Shown here one piece after another: positions 1 to 8,800 of a stretch of 64,000 nucleotides of DNA (positions within the stretch are counted from its first letter, which is position 1; each line of letters starts with the position of its first letter). The DNA is from JAJXTN01 sp038230895 (GTDB lineage Bacteria > Patescibacteriota > Saccharimonadia > Saccharimonadales > UBA4665). The notes below the pieces were generated by a model. That model was not told the DNA's origin and did not search any database. It worked only from the letters and a program-made list of their open reading frames with translations. The DNA lies in NCBI GenBank assembly GCA_038230895.1, contig JBBRMJ010000004.1, forward strand, positions 3,839 to 67,838, written 5' to 3'. The position numbers and the translations under genes are program-made.

Positions 1-3000
1 CAGCCTCGACCATTACTGTCACGAGTGGTGCGAACACGACGACGTTGAGCTTTACTGCGCCTACCGCAGCTCGCAGCATCGTCTTCCCAGACGCTAGCGG
101 TACAGTTCAGTTAACGCCAGCCAGCGGTTCATACTTGCTGCAAGTCCCTACGGCCAACACCAGCACAGGTTCCAACGCTGTCCAGCCTGCTACCACCGGT
201 ATTGTTGGCTTAACTGTCAATGGCACCAACACCGGTACCTCGGCCGTTGCCGCCATCTTCAACCAGGCCAACAACACCAGTACAGCCGACACCGTCCAAA
301 TCAACAGTACCAACACGGCGACAACCCAAGCCAATGGGCTGCTCTTCAACCGTAACGGCGGTGGTGGCACCACCACCAACGGCATCAACATCACGAGCAC
401 TGCTGGTACGCTGACCAATGGCCTAGCCATCACGAGCGCGAATGGTCAAACCATCGCCAGCGGTATCAATTTTGCTGTCGGTGGCACCGGCACCTACACC
501 AACTTGATCAGCGCTGCCAACTTCAGCGTCAGTAATGCTGGTGCTCTGACTGCCGGCACTTACAACAGCAACACCTTGAGCAGCACCCAGCTAACCTTCG
601 GTGGTGCAACTGGTACGGTCGGTGCGACTGGCACGCAACTGACGCTACAGGGTAATGCTTCCACGACCTTAACGGCCACCGGTGGTGGTTTCACCACGAC
701 GGCTGGTTTTGCGGGCGCGCCGACAGCTTCACAGACCTACAACTTTGACCGAACAGCCCCAGCCGGCACCTACACCATCTGTGCGACTACCGCCACTGTC
801 TGTGCTGGCTACGCGCCTGCTACCGGTGGTAGCTACATCGCCAAGAACGCCCAGGACACCTCTATTGCGAGCACGGCGGGCTACTTACTTGGCTTGCAGC
901 AAACCAACGCTGCCGGCGGTGTCTTGCAATTGACCAACGCTGGTTCTGCCTCCAGTCTCAAGGTTGTTGCCTCAGCCAACCCATCAGCGGGTGAAGCGCT
1001 GATCTTCGCCAACAATACTACTGCTGGTGTCAGTGGCAACCTCATCGACCTACGTGCGAATGGCACGTCGCTATTCACGGTCAGTGCTGCCGGTGTCATC
1101 ACTGGTAACAATGAGGCTCTGACCGCTACCGGTAGCGCCACTGCCTTAACCGTCACCGCGACGTCCGGTACTGCCGCCCCAGCCGCTGTCTTCAACCAAG
1201 GTGGCGCGACTGGTACCGATGGCGTCGATGTCAACCTGACCAACGGTTCCGGTACCCAAGCCAACGGTATCTCGATCAACCGCAACGCCGCCGGTGGTAC
1301 CACCACAAACGGCGTCAACATCACGAGCACGACAGGTACGCTGACGAACGGCCTGACCGTTACCAGCGCCAATGGCCAAACCGTAACCAATGGCATCAAC
1401 TTCGCCGTCGGTGGCACCGGTACCTACACCAAGCTCATCAACAGCGCCAACTTCAACGTCACCAACGCTGGTGCAGTCACTGCTGTCGGCGTTGACTCCG
1501 GCACCGGCTTGATCCAAGGCATCGGTGGCATCAACATCTCGGGCGCCAACAGCTTCATTAACGCTGCCACTGGCGGCTTCACTACCAACATCGGTACCGG
1601 TTCTGGTAATGGTGCCATTAACATCGGTAACATTACCAACACCCCATCAATTGGTATCCTCAGCTTGGGTGCCATCACCGAAACCTCAGCCGCTGCCGTC
1701 AACATCACCGCTGGCGCTGCGAGCACGCTCAGCACCACCGCTGGTAGCCTGACCCTGCAAGGCTTTGGTGGCGTCACCATTAATACTCCGAACACTGCGG
1801 TCGCTTCAACGGCTTCCAGCGCCATTTCCATCCTGTCTGGTAACGCTAGCGGTACTGGCGGCACGAGCGGTTCAGGCAGCATCACCATCGATAGCGGTTC
1901 ATCGACTAATGGCACCACCGGTAGTGTCCTCATCGGCACCACGAACTCCTCGACGATTACTGTTGGTAAATTGACTGGTACGCCGCCAACGCTCGCACTA
2001 CAGGGCAACACCGTGACCGTTGTCTCCGGTAATGGCACCAATAAGACCACTGTCGGCTTTACCGGTACCCAAGCGGCTGGTGACATCGTCTACAACTTCG
2101 ACCGCACCGTCTCAACTGGCACCTACACCATCTGTACCACCGCTGCTGGCGCTTGTACTGCTGCAGGTACCGGTTATGTCCTATTCTCCCCAACCGCTGC
2201 TCAAGTCGATGCCACCGCTAACCCATCGATCTTCATCAACAAGAACGCCAGTGGTAGCGGCAACATCTTAGAACTACAGAAAAGTGGTGTTGATGTCCTG
2301 ACCGTCGCCTCTGCCACCGGCGCAACGACAATTCAAGCTGTTACCAACCAAACCAACACCTTCAGCGTCAAGAACTTAGCCGGGACGACTCTCTTCACCG
2401 TCGACACCCTCAATGGCCAAGTCGGCACGCAATCTACTGCGGTGGCTAGCACCAATACCCAGAACTTCATCATCCGCAGTGGTGACGCCACTGGTACGGG
2501 CACACCAAGCACTGGTGATATCACCTTCCGTAGTGGTTCTTCCACCAATGGCTCCTCAGGCAATGTCAACATCGATGCCGGTGGTGCTGCGACGACCTTC
2601 GGTAACATTGGCCTCGGTGCCACAACGCGCGCCAACTCCATCAACATCGGTCAGACTACGCTTAATAACTTCGCCATCCAGTCAACAGTCAACATTGCGA
2701 ACTCTACGGCCGGTACCCAGACCGTCAACATCGGCTCCAGCAGCGTCAGCGCTGACACCACCAACATTACAGCTGGCTCTACCAATGGCTTGAACTTGAC
2801 TGTCGGCTCCACTGGTACCATCAAGCTGGGTACGACCGCTGTTTCCCAGAACATTCTGCTCGGTAATAGCACTGGCGGCACGATTGTTATTGGTCAAAAC
2901 GGTGGCACCGTCGCCGTTGACGGCACCAACTTTGACCTGTCTACCGCCGGTGTTCTGACACTGGCTGGTGGCCAAACTACTGACATTACGACCTTAGCTG

Positions 3001-5519
3001 GTGCTACGTCCACCGGTATTACGATTCAGCCAGGCTCAGCATCAAACAACAGTGGTACTGGTGCGGCTTTGACCGTCAAAGCCGGTAACCAAACTGGTAC
3101 CAGCTCCACCGGCGGCTCCCTAACGGTTGACGCCGGTACTGGCACAACGACTGGTGGCGCCATCACCATCGGTAGCACCGCCGCCGGTTCTATCAGCATC
3201 GGTCGCACCGGTGTTACCACCACCAACGTTGGACTCTTGACCGTCACCCAAGCCTTAACCGGCAGTTCTAGCATTACCCAAGGCTCCGCCGCCGGTGTTG
3301 GCGTCTTGACGAACAACGGTGCTACATTCGATGCGACTGACGCCCTCGGTAACTTAGCTGCCGGCGCGATTGGTACAGCTGCTGCTACCGTTGACGTCTA
3401 CTCCTCATTCAGCATTAACCCTGCCGCTTCCGGCCGTACTTACACCATCCCGACACCGACCAACAACACCATCGGTCGTATCATCTACATTAGCAACATC
3501 AGTACCACGCAGACGTTCAGCATCGGTGGCACTACCTTCGGCTTCAGCTCCACTGGTACACTGTTCTACAATGGCACGATCTGGACCTTCGCCGGTATGG
3601 ATGGTGGCTCTAACAATTACATTCAGAACAACAAGCCATCAGCTGCCACCGTTCAGACGGCTAACTTCTACATCCAATCCGGTGATGCTACTAACACTGT
3701 CACCGCTGCCGTGCGCGCCATCGGTAGCCAAACTGGTGATCTGTTAGACCTCCAGAACAGTAGTGGTACGGCCATTTCTGGCTTCACGAGCGCTGGTGCC
3801 CTAACGTTCTACGGCGCCAACACTGTCTCGACGAGCGCCGCGAATTTGCTAACTGTCCAATCCGGTTCTGGTACGTTGAGCTTTGGTACAACCACGGTAT
3901 TGAACGCCAACGGCGCCCTAACGCTGCAAAGTGGTGGTACCAACACTGCTTTGACCCTCCAAGCCATCGGTACCGGTACGGCCAGCCTGGACAGCGCCAG
4001 CGCTGGCGGTACCGTCACCATCGCCACCAACGCCACCACCGTCAACATCGGCAGCGTCGGTACGGCCACCACTGCGAGCACCATTCACATCAATGACACC
4101 ACTGACGCTACCAGTGCTCAGATCGCGGTGATTGGTAGTAAGGCTGCCAATGCCGCCAACAAGGTCACCATCCAAGGTCAAGTAGCCAGCCTGGTCGCGT
4201 ACACCGCTGGTATCTCGGCGCAAGCTACCACCAACGGCACTACAACCTTTGACGTGCAAAATGTCGACGGCGCCGAATCGTTAACTGTTGATACCACCGG
4301 TGCCAGCTCTAACAAGGCCGTCAACGGTGGCTCAGAAACCAGTGCCTCTTACACCACTAACTGGCCAGCTGCCGGCTTCGGTACTTCCACTGTCAGCCGT
4401 GACACCACCGCCGGTGAATTTGTCAGCGGCGTAGCCAGTGCCAAGGCTGTCACCACTGCAGTTAACTCCGGTGTTAAGAACGTCTTGAGCACCACACTAT
4501 CACAGAGCACCACCTACCTGATTAGCTTCAGCATCAAGGGTAATGTCGGCGCCTCTGACCTCGCAGCTGCTATCCTGTACAACGGTACAACCATTGATGC
4601 TGGCACCGGCGCCGTCAACAACTGTGGAACGACGATGTCAATCACGACCTCATTCACGAAGATCAACTGTTACTTCACCACCGGCTCCAGCAACACCTTC
4701 ACCGCCAGCAACGCCCTGGCCATCTACGAGACCACCACCGGCCGCACCTTCTTCGTTGATAACGTCAGCGTCCTCCAACAGGTCACTGGTAATGCCCTCA
4801 CGGTCAACCAAGTTCGTATCGGTGGTGTAGCTGGCCAGGGCCTAACCCTCCTCACTGCTGACAGCTTCGCCGGTAAACCAACCACTGGTACGACCCCAAG
4901 TAATAACCTTCTCGGCTCGATGTACTACGACACCACCCTTGGCAAGATGCAGTGTTACGAAGCCTCCGGTTGGGGTTACTGTGGTGCCTCACCGGATGTG
5001 TCCGTTAACCTGATCCCTGAATACACTGGTGCAGTCTTGGATGGTACCGGTATCGGTACACTGACTTCTGACCTCTGTGGTAACGTCGGTGCCTTGTCCA
5101 TTAACACCGGCCTGTGTTCTCCCGGTCAGACTTTCAACTACTACAGCTGGAACACCATTCAGCCAACCACCCAGAGCTACAGCATTTACATCCGTTACCA
5201 GCTGCCAGCCACCTACAAGAGCATCGACGTCAGCAACCCGATCACCCTGACCGCTCGCAGTACCGATGTCACCACCCCAGGTACCGGTAGTGGCCTGCAG
5301 AACGGTGTTCGCTACAGCCTATATGACGCCAGCGGTGTGGCCTGTGCCACCAACACCCAGGTGACAACCTCGGCCAACACCTGGCAATCAGTCAGCATTA
5401 CTCCGAGTGGCTGTACATTGGCGGCCAACACCATCGTACTGTTCAAGATCGACGTCTCGGCCACCAACAGCTCCAGCGCCTATGTCAGTAACTTAAGCTT
5501 CATCTCAAAGGGACAATAA
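1..5519 (+). CDS. Giant Thr/Ser/Gly/Asn-rich surface protein, 5' end outside the window
   Basis: The frame is open from base 3, so the protein is N-terminally truncated; the first in-window start-like codon (TTG at 45) is probably internal. More than 1800 residues of low-complexity, beta-structure-like sequence are visible. A roughly 100-residue unit with the signature NGI-NRN followed by GTLTNGL and GINFAVGGTGTYT occurs twice (nt about 240-560 and 1176-1490), and a NFDRT...TYTIC motif also occurs twice (nt about 745-790 and 2095-2140). Near nt 4321-4790 is a region like a carbohydrate-binding jelly roll (ending FFVDNVSV), followed by a tail-fibre-like GSMYYDTTLGKMQCYE motif near nt 4915. Cysteines are confined mostly to the C-terminal third. 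I infer an extracellular adhesin or stalk; no catalytic motif is seen. No membrane anchor is visible at the C terminus (ends SFISKGQ). Confidence 0.8.
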   Translation, partial: ASTITVTSGANTTTLSFTAPTAARSIVFPDASGTVQLTPASGSYLLQVPTANTSTGSNAVQPATTGIVGLTVNGTNTGTSAVAAIFNQANNTSTADTVQINSTNTATTQANGLLFNRNGGGGTTTNGINITSTAGTLTNGLAITSANGQTIASGINFAVGGTGTYTNLISAANFSVSNAGALTAGTYNSNTLSSTQLTFGGATGTVGATGTQLTLQGNASTTLTATGGGFTTTAGFAGAPTASQTYNFDRTAPAGTYTICATTATVCAGYAPATGGSYIAKNAQDTSIASTAGYLLGLQQTNAAGGVLQLTNAGSASSLKVVASANPSAGEALIFANNTTAGVSGNLIDLRANGTSLFTVSAAGVITGNNEALTATGSATALTVTATSGTAAPAAVFNQGGATGTDGVDVNLTNGSGTQANGISINRNAAGGTTTNGVNITSTTGTLTNGLTVTSANGQTVTNGINFAVGGTGTYTKLINSANFNVTNAGAVTAVGVDSGTGLIQGIGGINISGANSFINAATGGFTTNIGTGSGNGAINIGNITNTPSIGILSLGAITETSAAAVNITAGAASTLSTTAGSLTLQGFGGVTINTPNTAVASTASSAISILSGNASGTGGTSGSGSITIDSGSSTNGTTGSVLIGTTNSSTITVGKLTGTPPTLALQGNTVTVVSGNGTNKTTVGFTGTQAAGDIVYNFDRTVSTGTYTICTTAAGACTAAGTGYVLFSPTAAQVDATANPSIFINKNASGSGNILELQKSGVDVLTVASATGATTIQAVTNQTNTFSVKNLAGTTLFTVDTLNGQVGTQSTAVASTNTQNFIIRSGDATGTGTPSTGDITFRSGSSTNGSSGNVNIDAGGAATTFGNIGLGATTRANSINIGQTTLNNFAIQSTVNIANSTAGTQTVNIGSSSVSADTTNITAGSTNGLNLTVGSTGTIKLGTTAVSQNILLGNSTGGTIVIGQNGGTVAVDGTNFDLSTAGVLTLAGGQTTDITTLAGATSTGITIQPGSASNNSGTGAALTVKAGNQTGTSSTGGSLTVDAGTGTTTGGAITIGSTAAGSISIGRTGVTTTNVGLLTVTQALTGSSSITQGSAAGVGVLTNNGATFDATDALGNLAAGAIGTAAATVDVYSSFSINPAASGRTYTIPTPTNNTIGRIIYISNISTTQTFSIGGTTFGFSSTGTLFYNGTIWTFAGMDGGSNNYIQNNKPSAATVQTANFYIQSGDATNTVTAAVRAIGSQTGDLLDLQNSSGTAISGFTSAGALTFYGANTVSTSAANLLTVQSGSGTLSFGTTTVLNANGALTLQSGGTNTALTLQAIGTGTASLDSASAGGTVTIATNATTVNIGSVGTATTASTIHINDTTDATSAQIAVIGSKAANAANKVTIQGQVASLVAYTAGISAQATTNGTTTFDVQNVDGAESLTVDTTGASSNKAVNGGSETSASYTTNWPAAGFGTSTVSRDTTAGEFVSGVASAKAVTTAVNSGVKNVLSTTLSQSTTYLISFSIKGNVGASDLAAAILYNGTTIDAGTGAVNNCGTTMSITTSFTKINCYFTTGSSNTFTASNALAIYETTTGRTFFVDNVSVLQQVTGNALTVNQVRIGGVAGQGLTLLTADSFAGKPTTGTTPSNNLLGSMYYDTTLGKMQCYEASGWGYCGASPDVSVNLIPEYTGAVLDGTGIGTLTSDLCGNVGALSINTGLCSPGQTFNYYSWNTIQPTTQSYSIYIRYQLPATYKSIDVSNPITLTARSTDVTTPGTGSGLQNGVRYSLYDASGVACATNTQVTTSANTWQSVSITPSGCTLAANTIVLFKIDVSATNSSSAYVSNLSFISKGQ

Positions 5520-5520
5520 T

Positions 5521-5565
5521 ATGAAACTCTCTAACAGCTCTCGTCCGAACCGCGCGCCACCATAA
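5521..5565 (+). CDS. Possible 14-residue ORF after the giant surface gene
   Basis: ATG one base after the upstream TAA opens a 14-codon frame (MKLSNSSRPNRAPP). No Shine-Dalgarno sequence is visible and there is no coding signal to judge at this length. It may be translated by termination-reinitiation or be meaningless. Confidence 0.15.
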   Translation: MKLSNSSRPNRAPP

Positions 5566-5742
5566 GGTAGTGCACGGTTCGGCCAAAACAAAAACACGGG
5601 AAACATTTATTTACGGGAACGGGAAAAACAAAACGGGAAGGGAAGGCGAGGCACTCACGGGTGCCCAGCATTCTCACAAAAATCGGGAAGATTAACGGGG
5701 ACAAGTAGCATTATACGGCTACCTCAATAAAGCCCTGTTATG
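5566..5742 (+). other. Gene-free stretch with five CGGGAA repeats and a small hairpin
   Basis: CGGGAA occurs at 5597, 5614, 5620, 5634 and 5684, mostly preceded by A, in an A-rich background with few pyrimidines. A short hairpin (GGCAC 5650-5654 with GTGCC 5661-5665) lies among them. It is probably the 3' untranslated region of the giant surface gene. The function is unknown. Confidence 0.4.
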
Positions 5743-5781
5743 ACCAAAAACGCAGCCTCTGATCAGGGCTGCGTTTTTGGT
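5743..5781. terminator. Strong bidirectional intrinsic terminator
   Basis: A perfect 15-bp stem joins ACCAAAAACGCAGCC (5743-5757) to its complement at 5767-5781 with a 9-base loop. A-tract and T-tract are part of the stem on either side of a GC-rich core, giving a U-run in both directions. It closes the giant surface gene transcript. Confidence 0.9.
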
Positions 5782-5832
5782 TGGGAAGACAGTAGTCGTT
5801 TCAGTTCGATTTCAGCCCCTGTTGCCAATCTG

Positions 5833-5841
5833 TGCTAAAAT
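5833..5841 (+). promoter_or_regulatory. Extended -10 promoter (TGC-TAAAAT) for the kelch gene
   Basis: TG at 5833-5834, one base, then TAAAAT at 5836-5841, 44 bases before the ATG of the kelch protein. No clear -35 hexamer at proper spacing. The leader is A-rich without an obvious Shine-Dalgarno sequence. Confidence 0.5.
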
Positions 5842-5885
5842 AATAGCATTAGCAGTAAATAATAAAGACCAAACAAAAAACAGAG

Positions 5886-8800
5886 ATGGAACCAGTCTGG
5901 CGCCAGCACCGACCCGTCGTTCGCCCCTCGCGATCGGCTACGCCTGTGGCTGAGAATCGACCGCAGCCGGCCAGCCCCAGCAGAGTAGCGCCAGCGGCTA
6001 GTACTCACGCGGCCCCACGTATCACCATTCGACTGAGTTTTCGTTTCCCAAAGGGGATTGGCCGCTGGTTCCGCAACCTAAAACGAGATTACTTACAGCG
6101 TAAGGGGCCGAAACGCACAGTCTTCCGTATCAGTGTACTGGTGGTTGTCGCTGTGGTTCTGGCTAATGTCCTGCTGCCGTACTTCAGCAATCGCTGGTCA
6201 TCTGATGCTTACGCACTCGATGGGGCTGATAAAGCGGTAATTTCTCAGGCCAATGAAAGCATGGGAGCTGTCCTAAAGCATGATCTGAAAGAGCAGAGTT
6301 ATAGCTTTAACACGAATTATCAGGCTGATGGACTCGCCGGTGGGCAATTCCACCAAGGGGGTGCCCAGATCAAGGCTACGCTGCACGACGACCTCACTAA
6401 AGGTGTCACCATCAATGATCCAGTTACCAGTGACAGCTTTACTATTACACCGCAAGTGAAAGCCCTGTATGCCAAGCAGTCCAGTAACCAGATACAATAC
6501 CCAATTTACGGCGGCAGCGGTGCGCTGATTTACACGACGAATGCCGTTGGTGTTAAAGAAGATATTTTGCTTCGGCACGAGATGGGCGACACGCTGAAAT
6601 TGAAGTATAAGTTGGGACTGGGAAACGATTATGCCGCTAAGCTGTTGGCCGATGGCTCATTGGCCATCTATGGGAGCAACCTCCCCCTAGATAATGTCAG
6701 CACGAGCACTGACAAAGACGCCAAGTTACTGGCGAAAGCTCGTCAGAACGCCGTCAAAGATACCTGGTTGTTCACCATTCCTCCACCAACCGTCCATGCC
6801 TCGGGCGATCGGGTAGGGAAGGCCCACGTCGTCTATCAGCTCAAGGGCGATATCTTGACAATCGTTGCCACGAACATGAAGTCAGCCAACTACCCGCTCA
6901 GCATCGACCCAACGGTTCAGATTTCCACCACCAACGAGTTCTACCGCAACACCAGTATTGAATCAAACGCTGACTTTGACGCCACCAACAACCAGATTAC
7001 GCGTGGGGCTTTGACGGGTGGTACGACGGGCACGTGGACAGCGACAACCACTTTGGGGCAGGGTCGATTCCTCGCCGGTGCGACCGCCTACAATGGCAAC
7101 GTCTATGTGGTCGGCGGGGCCGCTACCTCTGCTTCAACTACCAACTTAGCCGGTACAAACGCCAACGCTGTGGAGTATGCCAGCATTAGCACCGCTAGCC
7201 CGTCGGTTTTCGGAAGCTGGGCGGCGGGTAACCATAGTGGTCTGCCAGCAGGCGGATTATCACGTTTCCAGTTGATTGGTTACCATGGATTTCTCTATGC
7301 TATCGGCGGTTCGACAACTGACACCACCTGCGGCACCCTTTCATCCACAGTCTACTATGCCTCGGTGCAAGTTAACGGTGTCTTGGGTAACTGGGCCACG
7401 ACTAACGCCCCGGCGACCGCGCGCTGTAGCTTTGGTGCTACGGCCTACGGCGGCAAAATCTATATCGCTGGTGGCAAGACAGGCTCGGCCACCGGTACCG
7501 GAACCACTGACGTCAGTTACGCCGTGGTAAACCCAGACGGAACACTTACCTGGACAAGTGGCACAACCCCGGCGCTGCCGGCGGCGCGGTATGGAAACGA
7601 CCTACAGGCCTATAACGGCTACCTCTACGTCGTCGGTGGCATGCTCAGTGGCAGCCCTGGCACCCTGACCAACACCGTGCTTTACAACCCACTCAATACT
7701 GACGGAACAATTTATAACGGGAGCAGTAACTGGGCTTCGACCAATACGTTTACTACTGCTCGAGAGAACCTTGGCGCCATCTTCTCGGTGATTAAAAACG
7801 GCTATATATATTTGTCAGGGGGCTGCTCGGCGATAAATGGGAGCCAAACTTGTACGACGGTCCAGAGCGACACTCAGCTGGCGCAAATCAACGCTGACGG
7901 CAGCTTAGGGCAATGGGCTACTACGACAAGCTTAACGGCAGCCAGGGTAGGGTCAACGGAGGTGGTATGGCGTGGCACGGTTTATAACGTGGCCGGCTGT
8001 TTAGCGATGTCGGCTGGAGCTATCTCGTGTAGTGCAGCACCGGTAGCCACCACACAATACGGAACGATAGCATCAGCAGGGCAGGCAAGTGTGCTCAAAA
8101 CCACGACAAATTACCCACTCTCGGTGTTCGGGGCGACAGCTGCCGTGCTAAATGGCTACTTGTATGTGGTCGGGGGTTGTACGACGAACGACTGTCAGTC
8201 TGGTAGCCCCAGTGTTACGAACCAGACATATTACGCCCAGATCGCGTCAGATGGAACCCTTGGTTCCTGGAGTAACAACGCCGCCAATACCATCAACGGT
8301 ACGGGTGCTACCAGCGGTATTGCCGAAATGGCATTGGTGGCCGCAAACGGCAGCCTCTATGGTTTCGGTGGCTATAACGACTCGGCACCCTCAAATAAAG
8401 CGTGGATTGTGACACCAAGTGCCTCGACCGGTGCCTTGCCTGGTGCGTGGACAGCCTCTACGGGCAACTTAGCAGCTACGGTCTATGCCGCCGGTGCCAT
8501 GTATATTAAAGGCACGTTTATTGTCATTGGGGGGTGTGTCGCCACCGCTGGATCTTTCGGCTGTAGTACCTATCGTACGGCAGTGACGAAATACACCTTC
8601 AGCGGAACAACCATAACAAATGCCGGTACGACGACAGCTCTTTCAGCCGCCGCCAACTTCTCAGACGCAGCGTTCGGGTTGGCTTATTACTATGGCTACA
8701 TCTACTTATGCGGCGGTACAGATGCTGGCCAAGCCTATACGCAGTTTTGTACTTATGGCAAACTCGACCCTAGTGCTTTGACAGTTGCATCCTGGACAAC

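Noticed and set aside
107..4259. Long minus-strand and alternate plus-frame ORFs inside the giant surface gene (for example 1424-2086 minus)
   Set aside because: Low-complexity Thr/Gly/Ala/Val codons leave other frames open by composition; products are Val/Pro/Leu-rich shadows.
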